Origin: Flaccisagitta enflata
Lineage: Eukaryota; Chaetognatha; Sagittoidea; Aphragmophora
Assembly: GCA_965153355.1 (NCBI GenBank)
Contig: OZ231127.1
Span: 48,918,001 to 48,982,000, forward strand
DNA length: 64,000 bases
Reading direction: 5' to 3'
Within the stretch, counting starts at the first letter, position 1, and each line of letters opens with the position of its first letter. Below the pieces are notes generated by a model, which had not been told where the DNA came from, did no database searches, and saw only the letters and a list, made by a program, of their open reading frames with translations. Below are positions 36,101 through 45,724 of the stretch, in pieces. The translations under genes were made by a program, and so were the position numbers.

Positions 36101-36508
36101 ACCTTATCTCAGCTCCGTTCTGGATTTTGCTGTCGACTGAAGGATTTTCAATTTAGAATAGGAAAGACGCAGGATGATCTTTGCCCACAGTGCTGGTATT
36201 TCCCTCAAACCGTCGACCATCTGTTCAGTTGCCCAGCTCGACCAACTCAACTCGTCACCAATGACCTTTGGGCTTTTCCGGAGGAAGTCGCTTCTTTTCT
36301 CTCCTTCCACCCTTCCTTTGACATCCCGCCGCCTCCGCCGCCTCCGCCTCAGCGTCGGCGCCGTGGACGGCCGCCTCCGGCGCCGCCGCCTTCACCGGCC
36401 CCTGCGCCGAACTTCACTCTATTCTCTCCTCTTTCTATTCCTTCTCCTGTCTCTTTTGATCTTTCTGCTTCTTTCTCAACTCTTTCTCTGGATACGTCGA
36501 TTCCTTAA
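33107..36508 (+). CDS. Non-LTR retrotransposon polyprotein: endonuclease plus reverse transcriptase
   Basis: A single uninterrupted 1133-codon frame. Residues 20-40 are a hydrophobic leader ending in a 2A-like ISGVHPNPGP (40-49). Residues ~58-272 form an apurinic-type endonuclease with the expected active-site residues: SWNCNGL (N64), QETKL (E91), GDVNAHD (D192, N194) and SDH (D263, H264). The reverse transcriptase spans ~525-780: VIPVPKPGK (536-544), SYRPISLL (551-558), QHGFRPRHST (583-592), DLTKAFD (622-628), GVPQGSVISPLLF (from 678) and the catalytic FADD (708-711). A C-X2-C-X8-H-X3-C motif lies at 1026-1042, followed by a proline/arginine-rich tail (~1073-1103). The family copies its own RNA at a nicked target. 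No separate ORF1 is seen upstream, so it is a one-ORF element of the broad Jockey/I/Ingi/CR1 assemblage; I cannot fix the clade. The start is taken as the first ATG; M18 at 33158 is an alternative. All catalytic residues are present and there is no stop, which suggests a young, possibly active copy. Confidence 0.95.
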   Translation: MPVAPPEYRHRHLSSPPMNRLSRFLHFLLASATLLLLLLISGVHPNPGPSRPPPPPPVGIVSWNCNGLRNSAVELANFLVTRRCKVACIQETKLTSTIKTPFFPGYAVIRRDRPNDDGGGGLVTLVHHSIPFIEIPSPFNDGHTETIIIKTKIGNIDLNIANIYIPPHSSVPASFRTSIVPLLDNDTVIVGDVNAHDDLWSLGNNDNRGDLIADEVDNANYIVLNDPNVATRPSSNSSPDISFAPTNIAVNLNWTIASTLNSDHYPLTIFFDDDLPTERRSKSFVNFHKANWQGFTRDTEAQFANTPLPSSCAQGEKVWRRILQKASARHVPSGFFRDYKPGLDAESARLAAERDDVRRNNPNDPSLPELNRRVANAIAAASRRHWMDTVKEADRKSNPRRYWNLLKSLSGKRVTQAPNQPIKFGNKTLTKNTGIAEFFCKQYANAKPFKASKESRNIYRSLKVDNALDSSFTPYTEQMTIDAIKASRSSTAIGPNGLNICHLKHLGPLGIKFLTRLFNLSVRKADIPAIWRSATVIPVPKPGKPLDQGGSYRPISLLCPEIKILEKMMHPSLAASLSPNSSQHGFRPRHSTVTALLPLTTLVAEGFNQPKPAARTGLLSVDLTKAFDVIERDKLLQKINATDLHPNLKRWLTAYLRDRRVRVSYQGATSKWRKSRLGVPQGSVISPLLFNFFCADLVLDDAEVNKSFADDFHSASSSPDIVQIESVLTSTVEAMNDWTSANGMAISAPKSSLTLFTPWTKQVNSQLNVSVNGDPIPTVKNPKLLGVTLDPLFTFSAHSSAVARKAASRINLLRALADTSFGKDKECLLSTFKLFVRSLFDYAAPIVYPNYSDSSIMRLQKIQNRALRLALGCHKATSIDHLHAEAQELPVSDHLRLLSSQFLARCLQPHHPSHEIVTRGPGRRRMKETLRSKVFDDVQPYLDANGVIAPGSYGDTIKSLHTDVVTQAINNQGNNRVLGARPPTISKKERNLQRISRVTLSQLRSGFCCRLKDFQFRIGKTQDDLCPQCWYFPQTVDHLFSCPARPTQLVTNDLWAFPEEVASFLSFHPSFDIPPPPPPPPQRRRRGRPPPAPPPSPAPAPNFTLFSPLSIPSPVSFDLSASFSTLSLDTSIP
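33227..33253 (+). other. 2A-like motif after hydrophobic leader
   Basis: Residues 41-49 read SGVHPNPGP, directly after a 20-residue leucine-rich segment. 2A peptides have the consensus D-[VI]-E-x-NPGP and break the chain between G and P. Metazoan non-LTR elements commonly carry SGDVHPNPGP at their N-terminus. Here the NPGP core is intact, but the aspartate before the valine is absent (G42-V43). Confidence 0.6.
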
Positions 36509-36749
36509 CAAGATTCGTTGCAATGGTTAACGAACGAACCGACACGGCAAGGTGTAGAGTCGCATGTCCGCGACTAAAAAATGATTCATGTTTGGATGGA
36601 CAATTTGGAAGGAAAGGCTCGGAAGCAGTAGACAGAACCAATTTAGTGAATGAGATTGCTTTTTGAATTTGAAAATTTTCCAACTCCTTGATTGACGGTA
36701 TGACAAACAAATATTCTATATACTTTAGCGCCACTGCTCAATCTTTTTT

Positions 36750-37047
<298 letters not shown>

Positions 37048-37266
37048 AACACTCAAACGCACGCTCACAAATTCTCACACGCGGAAGCAGATTAGATATG
37101 GCGACAGACGTAAGAAGTGAGAGTGGAAATGAGTGAGGATAAAATCCAAGTCCCACTGCTGGATGTTAGGAAACTGCGCACCAGGCAGCTATACCAAAAG
37201 TGGATTGGGAAAAACCCAACTTAAATCCGGTACTCTCCAATCTCCATACCTGGCGCGTAAGAGGTG

Positions 37267-37269
<3 letters not shown>

Positions 37270-37322
<53 letters not shown>
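37270..37322. repeat. (AG)n microsatellite
   Basis: Pure AG run. Confidence 0.95.
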
Positions 37323-37324
<2 letters not shown>

Positions 37325-37465
37325 AAGGATTTGAAAATGCAAAGATGATTGCGAACATACCTTTCATGTCAATTGGGCTATCTTAAGAATTTTCCGTCAA
37401 AATCAGTAAGTACTATCATCCTGTTGAACATTGATCATTGAACATATTTCTTACTCTTTCCACTA

Positions 37466-37778
37466 GGGCGGCTACCTGCAGGGTCAAATGTGGTCAAATT
37501 TCAGAAGGTCTCAGCCAACTAAACTGTTGTATTCAAAAAGGAATTGAGGCAAGCGCAGATCGGCATCTGGAAAGAAAACCCGCACAGCAACACTACAAAG
37601 TTTCAATCGGCATAAAATCACTCTCATATACTTTATCATTGTGTTGCTGTGCGGGTTTCTTAATCAAATACCGACCTCTGCTTGTCAGATTCACTGCCCA
37701 AATGCCGCTTAGCATGTATGGTTAGATGGCGAAAGAATTTTAAATTTTGAGCCAAATTCACCCTTCAGGTAGCCGCCC
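37466..37778. mobile_element. 313-bp MITE with TA borders and internal hairpin
   Basis: TA|GGGCGGCTACCTGCAGGGT ... ACCCTTCAGGTAGCCGCCC|TA. Internally CCCGCACAGCAACAC and GTGTTGCTGTGCGGG form a stem. A diverged, much longer relative lies in inverse orientation at 41200-44939. Confidence 0.75.
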
Positions 37779-38470
37779 TACTTTCCACAATCTGGTGATT
37801 TCGATCAATTATCTTAGATCATACAGAACCCTCCGACTAGAATCAGACATGGCCTTGTGGATTTGGCGCCATTGCCATCTGGAAGCAATGGTTGTGAAGG
37901 TGGCCTTCACAGTGAGAAAATCATAAATTCCAATCCAAAGTTCGGTGATTATTTGATTCTATAACCACCTTTCCCTTCATCTTTTCTACCTCGTCCCTTC
38001 ATTTTCTAATTTCTTTTCTATGTGTTTAATTCCCATATCCCACCCCTCCTCCTTAAATTGGGAACCCTTCCTTCAATGAATTTTAATCTTAGCATCTAAT
38101 GGGAGACACATTTGTAGGTTTCATGTGTTATGAGATGACAATCAGCTGCTTCTCTCTAGCTCTCTTTCATTCTTTTCGTTTTTCTTATTGGCAACCGAAC
38201 TCATCATGTCGAACAATGGATCAATTTATTGCGCGACACCCAATGATACAATGCCCCCCAAAAATATTGTCATCTTAAAAACAAGGTCATTAGACCTATG
38301 TCACGTGCGTCAGAACTTCCAGAAATAGTCTGAGAGACAGACAAACAAACAGACTAACAGAGTAAGACTTTCAAAATGACCTTAGAATTAGAGGTCCCCA
38401 TCACCAAGTGTCTTCTCTAATGTTCAAAAGTGTAAAAAATGCAAAAAATTCCCTTTAAAACGACTTTGTG
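37779..38470. other. Unassigned stretch
   Basis: AT-rich; ACAAGGTCATTAGACC at 38282 could be a decayed family A start. No gene. Confidence 0.35.
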
Positions 38471-38634
38471 ATGGATGGACAGATGGACTGACAGACTAAT
38501 GGACCGATGGACCAATGGACCAACGGACCAATGGACCGACGGACTGACAGATCGACTGAACAATAGACCGACTGACCAACGGAACAACGGACGGACCAAA
38601 AAGTGGCTGATAGAGTCGCGTAGCTCTCGACTAA
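38471..38634 (-). repeat. Family A fragment with hairpin end
   Basis: Long (GGACCAAT)/(GACCGAC) tract, then TGATAGAGTCGCGTAGCTCT CGACT; the hairpin has a mismatch. No clear opposite end. Confidence 0.6.
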
Positions 38635-38948
38635 CAATCGAGAGCATTTTCTCAAAATGTGCTGAATAATGGATTGACAAAGCAACACGGGTCATCTGCT
38701 CCTCTAATGTCAGAGTTATCATCTCCACAAAAGTAAACTCTATCTTTTTCCTTTCTTTATACTTTCAGAATTCTGACAACAATAGATGGAACCCAACCTT
38801 ACCAACGTGACTGAGAAAAGTCTGCTCAGAAATTCTTTCTATTTCACCACGATCCATCTTTCTTAGTTCAAGAGTGGGTGGTACAAAATGATGTTTCTTC
38901 CTCTGTCTGTCGCTGTGCCGCCTCTCGATCTTCTTTTCTTCTTTTTCT

Positions 38949-38957
38949 ACCCTGTTC

Positions 38958-39046
<89 letters not shown>
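38949..39046. repeat. (CTGT)n-(TC)n compound array
   Basis: Abuts family B copy 5 with no spacer. Confidence 0.95.
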
Positions 39047-39048
<2 letters not shown>

Positions 39049-39618
39049 GCAGCGGCCCCAAAGGGGATGATGTTCTGTAGAACACAGGGGGACTTTCGTC
39101 TATTTGTTTGATTGTTTGTTTCTTTACATGTTTGTCCCTACCCAGCCTCAGGGCTCAAATCCCAGCCTCAAGGCCCAAATCCCAGCCTCAAGGGTCAAAT
39201 TCCAGCCTCGAGGCTCAAGTCCCGGCCTGGAGGCTCAAATCCCGGCCTGGAGGCACAAATCCCAGCCTTGAGGCTCAAATTCCAGCCTGGAGGCTCAAAT
39301 TCCAGCCTCCAGGCTTAAATCCCAAATTCAAGGCTCAAATCCAAGCCTCAAGGCTCAAATTCCAGGCTCAAGGCTCAAATTCTAATCTTAAGGCTCAAAA
39401 ACAGTCTCGAGGCTCAAATCTCAGCCTTGCGGCTCAAATCCCAGCCTTGCGGCTCAAATCCCAGCCTCGAGGCTCAAATCCCAGCCTTGAGGCACAAATT
39501 CCAGCTTTGAGGCTTAAATCCCTACCTATAGGCTCAAATCCTAGCCTCACAAACTCAAATTGGATAGAGGGTCCTCCTTTGTTCTACAGGACATTGTCCC
39601 CCCTTGCGGCCGCTGCCC
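39047..39618. mobile_element. Family B copy 5
   Basis: GGGCAGCGGCCCCAAAGGGG, then TTCTGTAGAACACAGGGGGA; the right end has TTGTTCTACAGGACATTGTC and GCGGCCGCTGCCC. About 20 minisatellite units of the CAGCCTCGAGGCTCAAATCC type. It is followed by GCAGGGCAATGGGTATTGCT, the same outer module as copy 2. Confidence 0.8.
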
Positions 39619-40033
39619 TGCTCACCATCACCTACAATCACAAAGCAGGGCAATGGGTATTGCTGACCACATAATGCCCATGGGCGACTGGTTTTCTCTC
39701 TCATTCTTTCCTTTCCATCTCTCTTATTCCTTTCCTTTCCACGAGACTCATGATTTATCATCATTTATCAAGGGAGAGACTTTCGGGGTGAAAACTTTTA
39801 TTGTTATCATACAAAGTGTAATTCCTTCGGAGGTAAGTTTGTGCCATTATTCATCGTCCCCACTTACTACTTTTATCCCAATAGTTATGAATGTTGATTT
39901 ATATGGTTTTTTTTTTCAAATTCTATTTTTTTCTTTTCTTTTTTTTTTCTTCTTTTTTTATGGAGAATTACAAATATAAGTTTCAGATCACGTCTTCAAT
40001 CCGCGTCTGTCAGTGCCATGATTGGAACGAATT

Positions 40034-40049
40034 CCTCTCTCTCTCTCTT

Positions 40050-40141
<92 letters not shown>
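40034..40141. repeat. (TC)n microsatellite
   Basis: TC run with one TTTCTG interruption near its start. Confidence 0.95.
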
Positions 40142-40144
<3 letters not shown>

Positions 40145-40587
40145 CAGATGAGTTATTGTCGTCCCGTTGGCAAGATTGGTGCGTGCGCTCCCGTCTTTTC
40201 GACGTGATTTGAATTGGCCCACTAATCACCCACATGCGCATTGCACATATTTGCGCTCACTCGATAAACTTTCTGATAATGGTCCGACATAATTCTTGAA
40301 CATTTTACCATCTTAGAAAAAAGTATACCTACACCTACCAAAGATATCTCCGCTTCTAGAATTGCTACATAGATTTTTTTTTAGAAACAAATGAAACGTC
40401 ATAAAAAAATCTTCAAAATTAGTCCAATTTGGTATCTGTATCTTTAACCATTAAGAAACTGCAAGCAAGAATGTAAAAGACATACTCTCTGAAAATCTAG
40501 AAAATTTTGAGAACATCGAATACAAAAACTTTGAGACACCTTTAAACAGGATGTCTTGGCTTCCAGAGCAGCTAGAAAGTTTTTTAA

Positions 40588-40878
40588 CAAGCCCAATCAG
40601 GCAACGATGCGTCCTGACTGTTGCTCTGTGCGTAGCGACTTAGGCACTAGATTTGGTTTGACTGACAGATGAAAAGACTTATTATCAAAAGAGGCTCTCA
40701 GAACATTCTAACGAGTGTTTGACTTGATCCTAGACATCCTCGCGGCTGAAAAGGGCCAAAAATTGCAATTTTCAAGGAGGCGTAATGGACGGACGGACCG
40801 ACCGACCGACGTTTGGACTGACAGACCAACGGATGAACCGACGGACATACCCTCTTATAGAGATGCGAGGACGCATCT
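40588..40878 (-). mobile_element. Family A copy, GATGCG key
   Basis: Begins CAAGCCCAATCAGGCAACG, half-stem GATGCG (40606-40611). It ends with (GACC)n, CCTCTTATAGAG and the hairpin AGATGCGAGGACGCATCT followed by A's. Confidence 0.8.
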
Positions 40879-41167
40879 AAAAAACAGAAATTCTCTTTAT
40901 CAAAAAATCTAAAAGATGAATTCATCCTGGTTCTTGTGGTTTTGATCGTTTGGAAATGGCAGATAAAACAATGAACTTTATCCCAAATCGCTAATTTGCT
41001 CACAAATTATGAGACAATATCATCCATTATTATGTAGAATGGCTTTTAAAAATGCTTTCAAAAGGTTTAACCGCATTGTTTAGTTGCAAAACATAACACT
41101 TGACTTACTATACTAACACTTGCAGTATGATGATTTGATAGGTATAAAGTAAATAAATAAAATCAAG

Positions 41168-41198
41168 CTGCAGGTGTAGGTAATACCTACACCTGCAG
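41168..41198. repeat. 31-bp perfect palindrome
   Basis: CTGCAGGTGTAGGTA, one A, then its exact inverse. It replaces the expected GGGCGGCTACC terminus of the element that follows. Confidence 0.85.
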
Positions 41199-41929
41199 GT
41201 TGAATTTGAAGGGTGAATTTGGCTCAAAATTTAAAATTCTTTCGCCATCTAACCACATATGCTAAGCGGCATTAGGGCAGTAAATCAGACAAGCAGAGGT
41301 TGGTATTTGATTAAGAAACCCGCACGGCAACACAATGGTGAAGTATATGAGAATAATTTTATGCCAATGGAAACTCTATAGTGTTGCCGTGCGGGTTTTC
41401 TTTCCAGATGCCGATCTGCGCTTGCCTCAATTCCTTTTTAAATACAACATAGAGTGTATGACATGGAGCAAGATCGCGTGGAAATTGGCATTCATTATGG
41501 CTATAAAATGAATATTTAATATGACATATTTTTTCATGATTTTTGCAAAAAATATTATTTTTTGATAGCAAAATAAAAAAAATTGATGCAAAATCTATCT
41601 TTATTAGCTAGATATTAATATTTTTATATTTGAAGTGTACTATTCTATTTTTATATATTTTCATGAATTTTTTGTATTAATTCAATAAAAAAAGTGTTTG
41701 AAAATATTCAAGATCTGTCAAAAACAAATGATTTTATATGAATGAATGTTTTTTCAAATATTTTTCTATATAAAATTAGAATATATCTTTAAAACATGCT
41801 GAAATAGCTATTTTCAGCATATCTTTCAACATGTCATAACTCTGATTCTTGTTATGATAACTCAAATTTTCACGTAACTTGGCTACTTGCATTCCTTCGA
41901 TAATTAACACTTTTGGCAATTTGTGCATT

Positions 41930-42240
41930 CATTCATTCATTCATTCATTCATTCATTTACTCATTCATATAATCATTTATTCATTCTTTCATTCATTCAT
42001 TCGTCAAGTGTATTTTTCTCCTCTTTCATAGAGATGAATCTCCTTGCGGTTCTTGAATCGTTTTCTTTTTATCAAATATTTGTTCAACCCATCCTTCATT
42101 CATTCATTCATTCATTCATTCATTCATTCATTCATTCATTCATTCATTCATTCAGTCATTTAATCATTCATTCATTCATTCTTTCAATGTTCGATTTGTT
42201 CATTTGTTCATTCATTCGTTCATTCATTTACTTGTTACCT
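41930..42240. repeat. (ATTC)n array
   Basis: Two blocks of CATT/ATTC tetramers (41930-42003 and 42093-42235) around a short unique stretch. Confidence 0.9.
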
Positions 42241-42365
42241 CATTAAATGTTTGTTCATTTATGTATGCATTCAATGACAACAACCACATATCTATTCTCT
42301 AATTAGTAATTCTAGTCTGTTTTTTTCCTCTTTTCGTTGCGGAAATAATAAAATGGCCAATCTGC

Positions 42366-42652
42366 TATGCTTTCATGCATGGTGAAAGTTCTTTTCTTTC
42401 TTCTCCTGCTTCTCCTACGTCCCCCCTTCCCGGACCTCAAAACCCAAACTTTATCCTCAAGGTCAATATCCTAGCTTCATGGCCAAAATCCCAGGCTCAA
42501 GGCTCAAATCACAGTCTCAAGGCCTCAATCCCCGCCTCAAGGCCCAATCCCAGCTTCAAGCCTAAATCCCAGCCTCAAGCCCTAAATCTAGTTCTGAAGC
42601 CCAAATCCCAGCCTCAAAGCCTAAATCACGTGGCCCAAAACCCAGTTATGAA
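42366..42652. repeat. Family B copy 10, ends decayed
   Basis: CTATGCTTTCATGCATGG, TCTCCTGCTTCTCCTACGTCC, then diverged AAGGCCCAAATCCCAGCCTC units. It matches copy 4 from its CTATGCTTTCACACAGGGG onward, but the G/C hairpins are missing. Confidence 0.55.
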
Positions 42653-42781
42653 GAGGTACTACTAGCCATAGCTACTTCTAAGTTCTCTATTAGAGGGTTT
42701 GTTCTTCTATCTGTCGGTCTGCTATCAGTCCGTCAGTAAGTATGGTCCATCCTTGGCCCTTATTTGTGGGTAAAAAATCAT

Positions 42782-42785
<4 letters not shown>

Positions 42786-42824
<39 letters not shown>
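42786..42824. repeat. (TC)n microsatellite
   Basis: Pure TC run; (CTTT)n follows at 42929-42972. Confidence 0.9.
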
Positions 42825-42831
<7 letters not shown>

Positions 42832-42927
42832 TCTTGCGCGTGTGATCAAAAGCTCAGTCACAGGAAGGAAAAGCAAAGGATGCATCTATAGGTTGAATTT
42901 TGTTCTTGTTATTTATCTTTTTGTTTT

Positions 42928-42971
<44 letters not shown>

Positions 42972-42979
42972 TATTTATT

Positions 42980-43152
42980 AGTTGCGGACCTGCGACTCTA
43001 TCAGAGGCTTTGTCTGTCCGTCCATCCATCCGTCTGTTCATCAGTAATACTGTTATTCTGTGGACGCGCGTCTAAAAGTGATCTGATGCTTGCATGTGTG
43101 TGGGGAGGGGGGTGTGAATAGAGGTTGGACGCCTCTGCCCACCCATTACTTG
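42980..43152 (+). mobile_element. Family A copy, mixed key
   Basis: The hairpin AGTTGCGGACCTGCGACT has one GTTGC arm and one GCGAC arm. Then CTATCAGAGGCTTTGTC, a GTCC/ATCC tract, GTGGACGCGCGTCTAAAAGTG, and an end CCCATTACTTG like 58378-58582. Useful as a decayed or intermediate stem. Confidence 0.65.
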
Positions 43153-43195
43153 TTTCAATGCTTTCATTCTTTCTCTTTTTCTTTTTTTCTAATAT

Positions 43196-43212
43196 CTTTC
43201 TTTGTTTCTTTC

Positions 43213-43274
<62 letters not shown>

Positions 43275-43275
43275 T
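43196..43275. repeat. (CTTT)n array
   Basis: CTTT/GTTT units up to the border of family B copy 6. Confidence 0.9.
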
Positions 43276-43286
43276 TATTCCTTTTT

Positions 43287-43660
43287 GGGCAGCGGCCCCA
43301 AAGGGCCGATGTCCTGTAGGACACAGAGGTGAATTTCCAGACGTCCGTCCGTCCGTCCATCCGTCTGTCCATCTGTCCGTCCGTCCGTCCGTCTATCCGT
43401 CCATCCATCCATCCATCCGTACCCCCCCCCCCGAAGCTTCTCAAGCCTTAAATTCTCATTGAATAACATAGGAGATTGACAAAATACAAACTCCCCATTG
43501 AATAACATAGAAAATTGAGAAAAATTGAGAAAAATGTAAAATTCCCATCAAAAAACATGGAAAGTTGCTACCAAGGCCTCAAATATGCCCTCTCAGGATG
43601 TCTGGAAATTCACCCCTGTGTCCTGTGCCCTGTGTCCTGTGTCCTGTGCCCTGGGCCGAT
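43287..43660. mobile_element. Family B copy 6
   Basis: GGGCAGCGGCCCCAAAGGGC CGATGTCCTGTAGGACACAG, then GTGAATTTCCAGACGTCC and (CCGT)n. The inverse GGATGTCTGGAAATTCACCC returns at 43598. The right hairpin is replaced by repeated CCTGTGTCCTGTGCC. The interior holds AATTCCCAT..AACATGGAAA units instead of the usual minisatellite. Confidence 0.7.
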
Positions 43661-44167
43661 ATGACGACCGTAGGAGGCGAAACAAATGAAAACTTTCCTG
43701 GCCCTTCCTGAGAACGCGGAATCAACGTCCCAGCCATGTCGGCCAAAGCTGACCTAGGGGAACTACTACATCAAATCAAATCAAATCAAATCAAAATCAA
43801 TTATTCAGCTAATCACTCCAAGCAGGGCACTGGGTACCACTGACCATGTGCGATCCTTGGATGACTTGTTCTATTTTTTCCTCCTTTTTCTTTCTTTTTC
43901 GCTTCTTTTCTTTTAGTTTTTACAAGCATGTAAGCACAAAAACAAGCAAGCAAGCATGTATACAAACAAGCAAAAAAAGATGGATTTGCATTTTTGCTGA
44001 AAACAAACAGCTTAGTTATGAAAATTGAGGCTCTACGTCCATCAGATATCCCTCCACCACACAAACCATTTCACCAGTAGCTCGCTTTCTCGAGAGAGCA
44101 AAAAATCACTCTGACTCACGCTCACTGAAAATAACAAATTTGCATAGAAAACGCAAATTTGAAAAAA

Positions 44168-44216
44168 ACAAAAACATACGACGCTTAAAAATTAGTATAT
44201 CTTGAGTCGTATGTTT
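44168..44216. repeat. Small inverted repeat
   Basis: AAAAACATACGAC and GTCGTATGTTTTT flank a 23-nt loop. It lies inside the long 41200-44939 element. Confidence 0.6.
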
Positions 44217-45348
44217 TTAAAAATGCAAAAAGTTTGACCGTTTTACAGATTTGTTATTTTCAAGATAGAAAATCTTTTTTTTCAAAAACTCCTTTTTAGC
44301 ATGGATTTTGTAATCAAAGGAGGGAAATCGATACTTAAAATTTGCATAGGATTATGAAAATTCACACGCAAGTAGTTAAGCATGTTTGTCAACACCAGTT
44401 TAAATTTCAAAGCTTAACTCCAATGGAAAGTATCGTTAAAAAAAATAATAAGTTGTACACTACGATTTTATGATTTCCTTTTGTAACTTGACCTCCTTTA
44501 GGTGCTTTTTTTCTTAAGGTGACAAAATTGCATATACTAAGGTGGAAAAAATTATCTCAGGCAACTATTAACATAATTAACACATTTCGGGGAAAAAATG
44601 GATCAAAACTCCAAAATTGTATCGCTGACAGCAACAGAAAAATGGTCTTTTAAAATTATTCTCACGCACATTTTTCAATTACCTGGTGCTCCTCATTGTA
44701 TAGACTGTTCCCTTCGCTATAAAACGGCTAACTGCGGACCTATTTTTTGAGAGGGTGTTCTATATGCTTCTGTGAAGCATGTGAAAACATTTTTTTGGTT
44801 CATAGTAAATATCTTGATGCGAAAAATTGATCAAAAATTGACTGAATGAACTTTTTTCCCTTTACTTGCTCCAAGTCGTATGGTTAGTTGGGTGAGGCCT
44901 TTTAAAATTTTATCACATTTGACCCTGCAGGTAGCCGCCCTAGTAGATATAATTTTTTCCAAGGTGGTAAATGAGCATTGCCTTTTTTTCTGTTCTTTTT
45001 TCAAAGAGAAGCTATCAGTCTAGGAACACAAGTACCAGCATGTTTTAAAGTATCCTTCCTTAAAAAGATTGAACTTTTTTCAAACGAAAAGTTACCATTG
45101 CTTAAAACACGATTCATCACACTTTTTGTGTTATTACTTTACTGATTTGACACGAATGTTTGATCTCGTAATGTTCGACCTCGAAATGTATGACCTGACA
45201 GACGCTGAGATACAGCAGTGGATTCTCAACAAGCAACATTGAGACGGGCAGTCCTGCGATAGAAGTAAAGTTACACCCCATTATGACAGACCCAAGAGTA
45301 ACGGTAATCCGCCTTTAGCGGGGCTCAATCGAACAAGAACAAGAACGA

Positions 45349-45724
<376 letters not shown>

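Larger units (their letters stand above)
32878..36575 (+). mobile_element. Full non-LTR retrotransposon with short UTRs
   Basis: The GC content rises sharply at about 32878, just after a foldback element, and the GC-rich stretch continues into the ORF. I take this as the 5' UTR (about 230 bp). The 3' UTR is only ~67 bp. It ends in a CGACACGGCAAGGTGTAGAG stretch and the hairpin AGTCGCATGTCCGCGACT (36558-36575), followed by six A's. That tail is the same as the hairpin end of the family A short repeats at 24625-24784, 49245-49420 and 49798-49953. I could not identify a target-site duplication, so the 5' border is approximate. Confidence 0.75.
41200..44939. mobile_element. Long relative of the 37466 MITE, with 3.4-kb interior
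   Basis: 41205-41440 matches, inverted, the right two thirds of 37466-37778 (GAAGGGTGAATTTGGCTC; TTAAGAAACCCGCACGGC; CCAGATGCCGATCTGCGC). The other end resumes at ~44870-44939 with TTAGTTGGGTGAGGCC and ACCCTGCAGGTAGCCGCCC|TA. The intervening 3.4 kb holds repeats, a family B copy and no transposase frame. It is either a nested insertion or an ancestral long form. Confidence 0.45.
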
